Both the position numbers and the translations under genes were made by a program. This document shows positions 1-7,178 of a stretch of DNA of 64,000 bases, in pieces. The DNA comes from Bradyrhizobium algeriense (GTDB taxonomy: Bacteria; Pseudomonadota; Alphaproteobacteria; Rhizobiales; Xanthobacteraceae): assembly GCF_003062295.1 (NCBI RefSeq), contig NZ_PYCN01000001.1, forward strand, positions 516,001-580,000, written 5' to 3'. Under the pieces are notes generated by a model. The model was not told the DNA's origin. It saw only the letters and a list, made by a program, of their open reading frames with translations, and did not search any database. Numbering within the stretch: the stretch's first letter is position 1; each line of letters opens with the position of its first letter.

Positions 1-306
1 GAGAAAACTCACATCGAGATCGCGCGGCATCGCCTCGACGGTCGAGACCCAGTAGCGCGGATTCTTCGGCTTGATCTTCTCCTCGCCGGTGACGAGCGCG
101 ACGCTGTCCACGCCCGCGCGATCGGCGATCTTGTTGTAGACCTCGCGCGCGAGCAGCCGCAGCGGCAGGCCGATCACGCCGGAGGAATGCCCCAGCATCC
201 GCTCGATGGCGAGATGCGTCTTGCCGGTGTTGGTCGGCCCGAGCACGGCGGTGACGCCGGCGCCTGGCGCGCGATCGGTCGCGAACGTGGAAGGTGAGAA
301 AGCCAT
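1..306 (-). CDS. SUV3-like ATP-dependent RNA helicase (N-terminal 102 residues, cut by window edge)
   Basis: The reading frame starts at the ATG at 306 and runs off the left edge. Residues 23-30 form a Walker A P-loop (GPTNTGKT), followed by a segment with IGLPLRLLAREVY and VTGEE, the pattern of the SUV3/mitochondrial-degradasome type of superfamily 2 helicases that alphaproteobacteria carry. The bacterial members are presumed to unwind RNA or RNA-DNA using ATP; their substrate is not established. Only motifs I and Ia are visible here. The start is preceded by about 40 bp and then an intergenic palindromic repeat, so this gene probably has its own promoter. Confidence 0.8.
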   Translation of the reverse strand, partial: MAFSPSTFATDRAPGAGVTAVLGPTNTGKTHLAIERMLGHSSGVIGLPLRLLAREVYNKIADRAGVDSVALVTGEEKIKPKNPRYWVSTVEAMPRDLDVSFL

Positions 307-344
307 TATGTGCAGGTGTTTCTATTAAGTGCCGGCGCTTGAGC

Positions 345-429
345 CGTCATTGCGAGTGAAGCGAAGCAATCCATAGCGCGGCAAGCGGAGGAATGGATTG
401 CTTCGTCGCTACGCTCCTCGCAATGACGG
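345..429. repeat. Intergenic palindromic repeat, family A (CGTCATTGCGAG...)
   Basis: Two inverted arms, one beginning CGTCATTGCGAG and the other ending CTCGCAATGACGG, with internal arms around GAAGCAATCCAT and ATGGATTGCTTC, can fold into a long hairpin. Related copies lie at 8483-8560 and 9972-10057. The rest of 430-720 shows no convincing gene; short frames there follow the repeat. Confidence 0.85.
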
Positions 430-720
430 GAAGCCCTTCTGGTTCCTCGGCGCCATCCCGCCGATTCTGTTTCACTTTGCGACGGCGATGCGGTCGCGGC
501 TTAAGCTCTGGAACGAGTCTGGAACGAAACGCGCCCGAATCGCTGACTCCTCCCGAAACCCGATACGTTCACCGCAACATCTCGCGCTGACCCGCCCGGG
601 GCGGCACTAGATCAAGTTTACACGGGCTCCACAAGCGGCGGTCTTGGCGTGAAATCGTTAAGGCGCGGAGTCGAATCAGAATGGGGTAAGAGTCAACAGG
701 ATTCACGTCGGGCCCGGTAT

Positions 721-873
721 CCCCTCTCCCCCTGTGGGAGAGGGTGGCGCCGAACGAAGTTCGGCGACGGGTGAGGGGTTCTCTCCACCAGCACAGACCT
801 CTCACGCGGAGACAGACCCCTCATCCGGCGCTTCGCGCCACCTTCTCCCACAAGGGGAGAAGGGAAGAAGGAA
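721..873. repeat. Intergenic palindromic repeat, family B (CTTCTCCC...GGGAGAAGG)
   Basis: Inverted arms carry CCCTGTGGGAGAGGGTGGCG at the left and CGCCACCTTCTCCCACAAGG at the right, enclosing GTGAGGGGT and ACCCCTCATCCGG type segments. The right arm ends a few bases before the 3' end of the DUF3108 gene, where it could act as a transcription barrier. Further copies are at 10079-10201 and 11443-11640. Confidence 0.85.
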
Positions 874-878
874 GAGCT

Positions 879-1781
879 TCAATTCGTCTTCGCCACCCTC
901 GGCGGCGCGGCCGTCGTCACGAACGACGTCGCCTCCAGCATCGCAAGGCCAAGCGGCGTCGGGATGGTCATGCGGAAGGGAACCAGGACGCGGGTTCCCG
1001 CGATCGGCACGAAGGCGATCTCGATTTTGCGTTCGGTGGCGAGATATTTGATCACGGGGCGATCGGGGATGTAGCCCGCAACAGGTGTGAAATAGATGGC
1101 GCAGACCAGCGCCGGCCCGTGATAGCCCCGCTCGGCCTTCACCGTTTCCATGCGCTTGTAGTCGAGCTTGAGGTCGTAGCGCAGCCGTCCGTCAAAAATC
1201 CCCGCACCGGTGCGGCAGGAATCCGGGCTCAGCACCTCGCCATTCCCCGGCACGCGCAGCATCGAGCCGGTCATGGGATCGAGCACGCCTCTGCGGTGCG
1301 CGTCGGTGACGACGATGCGGTCCGGATCGACCGGCGGCGCCGGATCGATCGAAAAATCCTTCACATTGCCGTTGGTCAGCACGAGGCGGATGGTTTCGGA
1401 CTTCTTCTGCGTCGTGGTGGTGGCGGTATAGGCATTCGCGACCAGCGCGCCGTTGACGACGCGGCCCTGGCTGGCGCCCGAACCCGTGCCGCCCGAAAAC
1501 GCCTTCAGCAGCCCGGCGGTACCGCCCTGGGCGGCGGCCGAAAACGTGTCGTCGCCGATTTCAATAGTCCAGGCGCCCTTGCCGACCGGAATGCCCGCCA
1601 GCGTCGCCTCATACTGCGCATCCAGCCGCCCCTGCGCGGACGCCGCCTGCGGCGCGAGCGCGAGACACGCGGCGGCGCACAGGCCGAAAACGAGCTTGGC
1701 GGGGAGCGAAACGGCGCGTTTGGCGGTCACGAATGGATTGTCCCGGGATCGGCGCGAGTTGATGTTCATGTAGGCAGACAT
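879..1781 (-). CDS. DUF3108 domain-containing exported protein
   Basis: About 300 residues. A basic stretch followed by a hydrophobic segment ending in AASAQ gives a clear signal peptide, so the protein is probably periplasmic. After that, the run RLDAQYEATLAGIPVGKGAW and later blocks fit the DUF3108 family, a beta-rich envelope domain of unknown function seen in many proteobacteria. The frame is also open to a TTG at 1790, and an ATG at 1769 is possible; ATG 1781 is chosen as the first ATG. Single-gene unit, transcribed away from rpmB. Confidence 0.75.
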   Translation of the reverse strand: MSAYMNINSRRSRDNPFVTAKRAVSLPAKLVFGLCAAACLALAPQAASAQGRLDAQYEATLAGIPVGKGAWTIEIGDDTFSAAAQGGTAGLLKAFSGGTGSGASQGRVVNGALVANAYTATTTTQKKSETIRLVLTNGNVKDFSIDPAPPVDPDRIVVTDAHRRGVLDPMTGSMLRVPGNGEVLSPDSCRTGAGIFDGRLRYDLKLDYKRMETVKAERGYHGPALVCAIYFTPVAGYIPDRPVIKYLATERKIEIAFVPIAGTRVLVPFRMTIPTPLGLAMLEATSFVTTAAPPRVAKTN

Positions 1782-2090
1782 ATCCGGCAATCAACGCGCA
1801 AGCTTCGGCAAAAACCACGCCTATCAGACCTCTCATCGCCGCCCGCCTCTTTTGCGGAAGGCCAAAGGCCTACTTAACGAAAGCCATGGTGTCGGCGGGG
1901 ATTGCGCCCTTTATATGATCCCTTAAGTGGCTGGAACCTCTTGGAAACCGGCTGATTCTGAACGTGGCGTTTTCAAGCAAGGCCTGCCCCGGATTTGGGT
2001 CCCTCGGTGGACTTCCGCCTCGCGTGAAGAAAACGCGTCAAAACAAGGGGCTTGGGCTGGTCGGAACGGGCTCCCGCCGCCCCAAAAACC
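1782..2090. other. Gene-free region between DUF3108 gene and the rpmB promoter
   Basis: No credible gene is seen. Around 2020-2048 lies GTGAAGAAAACGCGTCAAAA, nearly the same string as in the repeat at 23107-23218, so a fragment of that repeat family sits here. A short inverted repeat (AAGGCCAAAGGCCT) is present near 1859-1872. Confidence 0.6.
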
Positions 2091-2119
2091 TTGACCGGAT
2101 GGCCATCTCCCCCTATACG
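2091..2119 (+). promoter_or_regulatory. Candidate sigma70-type promoter for rpmB
   Basis: TTGACC at 2091-2096 and TATACG at 2114-2119 are separated by 17 bases. This predicts a 5' untranslated region of about 85 bases before rpmB. Inferred from consensus only. Confidence 0.5.
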
Positions 2120-2209
2120 ACCGCAGTTCCTGGAAATGGACGCGATTTTGGACCCCCGCGCAGCCGCGAGATGCGCTTGCCTATGGCGGGGATGGAAGAG
2201 GATTTTGCA

Positions 2210-2518
2210 ATGTCCCGGCGCTGCGAACTGACGGCCAAGGGCCCCCAGACGGGCCACAAGGTGAGCCACTCGAACATCAAGACCAAGCGGCGCTTCCTGC
2301 CGAACCTGGTCAACGTCACCTTCATCTCGGACGCACTCGCCCGCAACGTGCGCCTGCGCGTCTCGACCAACGCGCTCAAGAGCGTCGACCACAATGGCGG
2401 CCTCGATGCGTATCTGATCAAGGCCAAGGCCGACGTGCTCTCCCCCCGCGCGCTGGATCTCAAGCGCGCGATCGAGAAGAAGGTCGGCAAGCCGGTATTC
2501 GTGAAGAAGGCGAGCTGA
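2210..2518 (+). CDS. rpmB: 50S ribosomal protein L28
   Basis: 102 residues from the ATG at 2210 ([16 protein letters not shown]). The N-terminal block with C-x-L-T-G/K-K-x-P and the central [14 protein letters not shown] and [11 protein letters not shown] segments are diagnostic of bacterial L28, a large-subunit protein near the E site. The longer frame open upstream to 1964 is ignored because homologues begin at MSRRCE and a promoter lies inside it. The gene is monocistronic, followed within 36 bases by a strong terminator. It is the left chromosomal neighbour of the accessory block at 2585-7178. Confidence 0.97.
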   Translation: MSRRCELTAKGPQTGHKVSHSNIKTKRRFLPNLVNVTFISDALARNVRLRVSTNALKSVDHNGGLDAYLIKAKADVLSPRALDLKRAIEKKVGKPVFVKKAS

Positions 2519-2553
2519 GCTTTAGCTACATCGGCGGATCAGAGTTTGGAGCG

Positions 2554-2584
2554 GCCGGGTCGAAAGACCCGGCTGTTTTTGTTT
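2554..2584 (+). terminator. Rho-independent terminator of rpmB
   Basis: Perfect 8-bp stem GCCGGGTC / GACCCGGC with a GAAA tetraloop (2554-2573), followed by TGTTTTTGTTT. A textbook intrinsic terminator. Confidence 0.92.
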
Positions 2585-2606
2585 GATTTGCAGATTCGCG
2601 CTGAAA

Positions 2607-2635
2607 TTGAATATTCTCTCACCATAAACTATCAT
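2607..2635 (+). promoter_or_regulatory. Candidate promoter of the HNH-WYL gene
   Basis: TTGAAT at 2607-2612 and TATCAT at 2630-2635 are 17 bases apart, close to sigma70 consensus and directly downstream of the rpmB terminator. A Shine-Dalgarno string AGGGAGGGG at 2654-2662 then leads to the GTG start. Confidence 0.5.
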
Positions 2636-2669
2636 TTGCGCACGGCTGACTTCAGGGAGGGGTCGACCT

Positions 2670-3485
2670 GTGAGCATGTGCTGTATTTGCTCTACAGGCA
2701 TAGCTACCGACGGCGTGCTGGCCGACGGATCCGTTTTTCATGCCCGTTGCCATGAGGACCTCAAACGCAAAGTCGCAGACCTTAAAGCGCAAGAATGGAG
2801 GTTACTCGCCGAACTACAGAAGCCGCTAAGCTTCTTTGAAAACATATCGATGTTCCTCTTTGAGTCCCGACAGTCGGAATTACTTGCGGCGAAACAACGC
2901 CTAGCTTCGCAGATACGCTCCACCCGCGATCAGCACGAAGCCACCACCGCGAAAATTCGCCTGCTTTACGATCTGTGGCCAACCTACCCCCCTGATTGGG
3001 GTGAACGGCAACGAGAAGTTAACGAGCGAGATCACTATAGCTGCAGTCAGTGCGGCGTCGGTGGCCGGCTACACCTGCATCACATTAGAGCTTTGAGCCA
3101 AGGCGGCACTAACAGGCTGGAGAACATTGCCTTACTTTGTGAGGATTGCCATAGCTCAGCGCATGGCGGCCGCGCCTTCCGCTACGAAAAGCGTGGCGGG
3201 ACTGAGCCTACAACTATCGAAAAGAAAATTAGCTTACTGAACAAAGCGATTGCACAACGAAAGAATATTCGTTTCCGGTACCAGAAACCGGATGGAACAA
3301 TCACACACCGCACAGTTACTCCTCGTCAGATGAGAAAACTTTCAATCGCAGACTTACAAGCGCTTTTGGGAAGACGAGTAAAAATCGAGAAAGAAGGAAA
3401 ACTTTGTCTCTTTGGACACTGCCATCTTAGAGGAGAAAGTCGCACGTTTGCCGTCCATCGAATGCAAAAGATTGAGATTTGCTAA
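2670..3485 (+). CDS. HNH endonuclease fused to a WYL-like domain
   Basis: 271 residues from a GTG start at 2670 chosen for the strong ribosome binding site AGGGAGGGG just upstream. Residues 4-27 contain C-x2-C and H-x2-C, a possible small zinc finger. Residues 30-100 are charged and helical, probably coiled coil. Residues 121-165 are an HNH/treble-clef nuclease: C125-x2-C128, LHLHHI at 135-139, N152, C157-x2-C160-H161. Residues 187-270 resemble a WYL domain (IRFRYQKPDG, HRTVTP, HLRGESRTFAVHRMQKIEI), a ligand-sensing SH3-like fold common in defence regulators. It is convergent with the ABC-3C operon, 87 bases apart. Role in the same system is inferred, not shown. Confidence 0.75.
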   Translation: MSMCCICSTGIATDGVLADGSVFHARCHEDLKRKVADLKAQEWRLLAELQKPLSFFENISMFLFESRQSELLAAKQRLASQIRSTRDQHEATTAKIRLLYDLWPTYPPDWGERQREVNERDHYSCSQCGVGGRLHLHHIRALSQGGTNRLENIALLCEDCHSSAHGGRAFRYEKRGGTEPTTIEKKISLLNKAIAQRKNIRFRYQKPDGTITHRTVTPRQMRKLSIADLQALLGRRVKIEKEGKLCLFGHCHLRGESRTFAVHRMQKIEIC

Positions 3486-3572
3486 GATGCCATTTGGAGG
3501 CCGAGGCTTCGTTTACGCAATGATCGATCCGCATACGAGCGCCGTAGCACTGCCGAATGACATGCTCTCTGC

Positions 3573-5459
3573 TTAGAACAGCCCTTGACGTCCGCCTTCT
3601 CCGCGCGGTCCGGTGAACACTGTAACTTTGGCATTCGTGCCCAGCTCGAATGGAGCAGGATCGTTCTCGATGACAATAAACTGCGCGGCTTGCGTGTGGT
3701 CGAGCAAATATCGATAGAACCAATCTTTCACGCCACTCTCCTTGATGGCCTCTTCGTCAGCTGAGAGCTCGCCGTACTTCGAATTGTGCGGGTCTCGGTA
3801 CGTTAACAAGGGACTATCAAGAGAGACGATGCCTGGATGAGGTAGCGACTTCCTACGGCAGTAGGCCAGCACCCCTAGCTTGAAGGCAGTGTTCATCAGA
3901 GCGCGAACACCCTTTCCGTTGCTTTGTCGGTCTTTGCCATCGATTAGAATATCGTGGGTCTTATCATCGAAAGCCACTATAGCCGGGCCAGGGAAGTGCC
4001 ATGCCGCTAAAATGGCCTGCACTTCTTGAGCGAACTCGTGGCCTACTACATGACCAACGCCGACTGCTATCTGATCGCGCGGGACTTTGGCCGGCCTAAA
4101 TTTCTGTAATGTCGCTCGTCGCTTTTCAAGGCTATCGATTCGAGCCTTTAGCGCGAGCCCTTCGCGAATTCGCTGTCTGGCTTGGTCGAGTTTTTCATAG
4201 GCAATGCGGCTCGAAACCTCGCCGGGGCGGGCGTCAGAGATCCGCATCTCCAGCCATGCGACCTCAACGCTGAGACGATTATCCCGCAAATCCAATCCTC
4301 TAGCCTCCGCCTGCAGCGAGGTAACCGCCTTCGTAAGATCTAGGCGTTCTGCCTTAATCTTAGCGATCTCGGCACGAACCGCTTGCCGCGATCGCACAAT
4401 CTGATCAAGCCCATGGACTTCATGCTGGTGCTCTGGATCGGCACCACACAATGGGCATGGTCGCTTGGCACCCGCGAGTAGTGCAGCGGCACCTTCCTCT
4501 AGGGACAAGAGACGCTCTACGTCGCTATCGTAGACTGCAGCCAAGAGCCCGAAGCGATCAATAGTAACGGCGATCTCGCTAGATCGGACCGAGAGCTCTT
4601 CCCGCTGATCAAGGTAGGCTCGCCGATCCTGACGCATGGCGTCGAGTTCGAACTGCCTCGCTTCAAGGGCTTGTGAAAGACTAACGACAGTCTTCGAAAT
4701 TTCGGCCTCTTGAACGTTGAGATCCAATGTCTCGACATCGTCTTCCGGAAACAGCAACTCAAGCTCAGCGATCGCTGCAGAAATCATTTCTTCGACAATC
4801 TCGAGCTTGCCGGAATTCAACGCCTTCTGCTGCCGAACAGGCAAACGGGCTACAACCGCACTGTCGTCGACGCCGGTCAGGATATATTTTAGGACATTCT
4901 TGTCTAGAGTGTCGGGCGTGCGAGGATCGATTTTGGTGGGGCTAGCTTCGCCCATCATCGCCGTTTCCTCGGTGAATATGTAGGGAGCAAGAAATCGAAA
5001 TGTAAATGGACTCGTAGTCCCATCGAGAACGCGAGCAACCTTCTTATCGACAATGCCAAGTTCGTTTAAGAGAAATCCGGAAAGACTTTCGGATCGTTGA
5101 GTCCTCGTCGCATGGACTGCCGCAAGCGTGCGATCTGGTTTGGCATCTGTCCCAGGTTGGATCGAACCTAGATGAAGGGCAATACCTCCGCCTTTCAGCG
5201 CTCGCGCAAGTGTGATCCGACCTGTCTCCGGCAGGTCGAGCTCGAGCCAACAGCGGTCGTAACCGGCACGTTCCGGAATGTTAGGTAACGGCGAACGAGC
5301 GCCCGTCATAAAATCCAGCGCCTTTACAATGAAAGACTTGCCAGCGTTCGATGCACCCCAAATGAGATTCAAGCCGTCGCTGAAGGTCAACTCCTTCGTC
5401 TGCACTTTGGGCCCCGTGAAGGCCAGCTTGCGAAGAACGAAGCGATTCAAATCGGTCAT
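3573..5459 (-). CDS. ABC-3C system SMC/Rad50-like ABC ATPase
   Basis: 628 residues from the ATG at 5459; the frame is open further upstream but that part overlaps the preceding gene. Walker A GASNAGKS is at 35-42, preceded by a typical ABC N-terminal strand (LTFSDGLNLIWG). A long helical region (about 215-450) is broken by a zinc-hook-like CPLCG at 335-339. The C-terminal lobe has NGKGVRALMNTAFKLGVL (514-531, replacing the usual signature) and Walker B-like HPGIVSLDSPLL (541-552). This is the large ATPase of ABC three-component systems, thought to sense invading nucleic acid and switch on the effector. It starts one base after the stop of the middle component, so translation is probably coupled. 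Confidence 0.88.
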   Translation of the reverse strand: MTDLNRFVLRKLAFTGPKVQTKELTFSDGLNLIWGASNAGKSFIVKALDFMTGARSPLPNIPERAGYDRCWLELDLPETGRITLARALKGGGIALHLGSIQPGTDAKPDRTLAAVHATRTQRSESLSGFLLNELGIVDKKVARVLDGTTSPFTFRFLAPYIFTEETAMMGEASPTKIDPRTPDTLDKNVLKYILTGVDDSAVVARLPVRQQKALNSGKLEIVEEMISAAIAELELLFPEDDVETLDLNVQEAEISKTVVSLSQALEARQFELDAMRQDRRAYLDQREELSVRSSEIAVTIDRFGLLAAVYDSDVERLLSLEEGAAALLAGAKRPCPLCGADPEHQHEVHGLDQIVRSRQAVRAEIAKIKAERLDLTKAVTSLQAEARGLDLRDNRLSVEVAWLEMRISDARPGEVSSRIAYEKLDQARQRIREGLALKARIDSLEKRRATLQKFRPAKVPRDQIAVGVGHVVGHEFAQEVQAILAAWHFPGPAIVAFDDKTHDILIDGKDRQSNGKGVRALMNTAFKLGVLAYCRRKSLPHPGIVSLDSPLLTYRDPHNSKYGELSADEEAIKESGVKDWFYRYLLDHTQAAQFIVIENDPAPFELGTNAKVTVFTGPRGEGGRQGLF

Positions 5460-5460
5460 A

Positions 5461-5952
5461 TCAACGACCTTCACTCGGCGAACCAAAGGCCTCGCTCCAG
5501 TCGCCAATCCGCTCGCGGACATAGGCCTTGAAGCCGCTCTTTCCGCGTTCACGCACTTCCTTACCGATCCATCTAGCGCAATCCTTAAGCCTATTCGAAT
5601 AGCTCGTTTCGAGTAGCTCAACATAGGGCGCGGCATCGTCAGATGCGCGGTAGCAAAAGCCATCGTCGAGGCTCGTCTGCTCGACAAGATGACAGCGGCG
5701 CATCAGCTCAAGGCTAGCCTCAATGAGGCGACGACGGACGAGCAATTCGCCCTTCCGGCCCGGCAGTTCGGCGTGAAGCGAGGGCGGGCCTCCCAGATCA
5801 GCCGTGTGCACGACGACATAGTCCAACAGCACCATCTCCGCCAGGTCGGCCGCCTCAGGACGCAACTCCTCAAGCACGACTACTGCTCGAATGCCTGCCT
5901 CAAGCTTCGAATTGTAGAGATGACCAAAATCTTCAGTTATTACGGAGTCCAT
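5461..5952 (-). CDS. ABC-3C system middle component, MC2 type
   Basis: 163 residues. The block LYNSKLEAGIRAVVVLEELR followed by VLLDYVVVHTADLGGPPSLH and GELLVRRRLIEASLELM is the hallmark of the MC2 middle component of ABC three-component systems, a small helical linker between effector and ATPase. Its first 13 bases overlap the end of the effector gene, and its TGA is one base from the ATPase ATG. The tight packing supports one co-translated complex. The biochemical role of MC2 is not known in detail. Confidence 0.87.
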   Translation of the reverse strand: MDSVITEDFGHLYNSKLEAGIRAVVVLEELRPEAADLAEMVLLDYVVVHTADLGGPPSLHAELPGRKGELLVRRRLIEASLELMRRCHLVEQTSLDDGFCYRASDDAAPYVELLETSYSNRLKDCARWIGKEVRERGKSGFKAYVRERIGDWSEAFGSPSEGR

Positions 5953-7010
5953 TTCATCCGCCCTTCATTGGCCAGATGATGACAAATACCTTGCCTCACT
6001 GGCTCCCGCGTCGACCGTCCAAGAACCGAGGTCTGCAATATTCCTGCGTGTTTCATGACTGCATCGAGACGGCAGAGGCCCGTGGCATACGTTTCACTAT
6101 AAACTTCGATGACACCATGATAGATATCATGTTGAAAAGTTTCGAGCGCACCGGGGGCGGTGTTGTCTCTATGGAATCGCCTGAAAGAGGCCGCTTCGAA
6201 ATATCTGGTTCGCTGACGCCTGAGATGTTCACCATGAACTGCATCGGCAAGTACTGCGTCAGCATTTACGAGGGAGGCTGCAGACACCCCCCTGTACACC
6301 TCTAGAAGCTGCGCAATGTACGGCAGTTCCTCGTCCTGGATTGCGGTAGGTGCGTGACCACGCGGCGCTTCCTCGGGCAAGAGCCCCAAGACCTTTGACA
6401 ACGCGGGCGCGGCTTCTGGGTCCTTAACAATCATTGGCGCGGTCATATAACCGACGCGCGCAAAGTCGAAAGCTTCGATTGCCCTCCTAAGCTCTAACGT
6501 AAGTGGCACTGAAGTTTTGCCGGTGATCTTTGTTAGGCAATACTTATCCCAATGGACGATCAGATAGGGTCCCATCGTCGACGGATTGAGGATCAAGTCA
6601 CGCAAAGGACCCACGACCCCACGCGGCGACACGAAAGTGTAGGAAACGGGAAGTGTCCTGTAAGCGCCTTCCAAATGATGGTAAAATAGCTTTCCCAACT
6701 CTGTCATGGCCTCTGGCGTCCCAAGTGAGCCGCCGCGAGTTTTGCGCTTGCACTGGAATAGATCCCACTCCCCCTCATGCTTCCGATCGGTTAGGAAACC
6801 GATAACATCCCGCCCCTTATCGTTAGCGGCGCCGATTCGCTCGACGCTGCAATAGCGCTGGGATCGGCGCTCGATCCAAATCTCGATGAACTGCTCGAGT
6901 TCGGCATCATCAATCTCCTGCAATCGAATTGCGGTGTTTGACACGAGGCGGGGTGCTCTCTCGCAAGAACGGCATATGCGATCAATGGTAGAATCACCAA
7001 AGATAGACAA
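5940..7010 (-). CDS. ABC-3C system effector with Mrr-like PD-(D/E)XK nuclease domain
   Basis: 356 residues. The N-terminal domain has FIEIWIERR (41-49), then GAANDKGRDVIGF with D68 and WDLFQCKRK with Q86 and K88, matching the D...QxK core of Mrr-type restriction endonuclease folds. The rest, including LGKLFYHH and PVSYTFVSPRGVVGPLRDL, fits ABC-3C effector proteins with the conserved C-terminal domain. First gene of the operon. The start is uncertain: TTG at 7010 is used because no in-frame ATG or GTG precedes the conserved part, and the frame stays open about 40 bases upstream. Predicted to cut nucleic acid when the ATPase is activated. Confidence 0.82.
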   Translation of the reverse strand: MSIFGDSTIDRICRSCERAPRLVSNTAIRLQEIDDAELEQFIEIWIERRSQRYCSVERIGAANDKGRDVIGFLTDRKHEGEWDLFQCKRKTRGGSLGTPEAMTELGKLFYHHLEGAYRTLPVSYTFVSPRGVVGPLRDLILNPSTMGPYLIVHWDKYCLTKITGKTSVPLTLELRRAIEAFDFARVGYMTAPMIVKDPEAAPALSKVLGLLPEEAPRGHAPTAIQDEELPYIAQLLEVYRGVSAASLVNADAVLADAVHGEHLRRQRTRYFEAASFRRFHRDNTAPGALETFQHDIYHGVIEVYSETYATGLCRLDAVMKHAGILQTSVLGRSTREPVRQGICHHLANEGRMKWTP

Positions 7011-7031
7011 ACATTTGTATCGCTTGGAAAT

Positions 7032-7043
7032 CTTTTCGAAAAG
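7032..7043. promoter_or_regulatory. Palindrome upstream of the ABC-3C operon
   Basis: Perfect 12-bp palindrome CTTTTCGAAAAG lying 22 bases before the TTG start of the effector. A second small inverted repeat, ATGGC-ATC-GCCAT, lies at 7072-7084. Either could be an operator in the 168-bp divergent region shared with the DUF2235 gene. No factor is identified. Confidence 0.3.
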
Positions 7044-7178
7044 AGAGCCTTATCTCGTTGTGCATAGCGAAATGGCATCGCCATGTTTGATATCCAATGT
7101 TGAGATATTGCGGTCGACGGCCTCACCAAACTCCTGTGAACTATGCCATACTCGCGTAGGTAGCATCAAGGTGCGCTC

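Larger units (their letters stand above)
2585..7178. other. Accessory (defence/conflict) block: HNH-WYL gene plus ABC-3C operon
   Basis: Between the rpmB terminator and the DUF2235 gene base composition drops: two 60-base samples at 3181-3300 are about 43-45% GC, against about 65% in the sample 7321-7380. It holds four genes, all with nuclease or ATPase signatures of conflict systems. No integrase, transposase or clear flanking direct repeat was seen, so transfer by homologous exchange at a conserved locus is the likely origin. Confidence 0.75.

Noticed and set aside
744..1877. 377-residue plus-strand open frame
   Set aside because: Antisense to the DUF3108 gene and the family B repeat; Arg/His-rich translation without any domain, a usual artefact of high GC.
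5976..6305. 109-residue plus-strand frame
   Set aside because: Antisense to the ABC-3C effector gene, which has nuclease motifs and operon structure.
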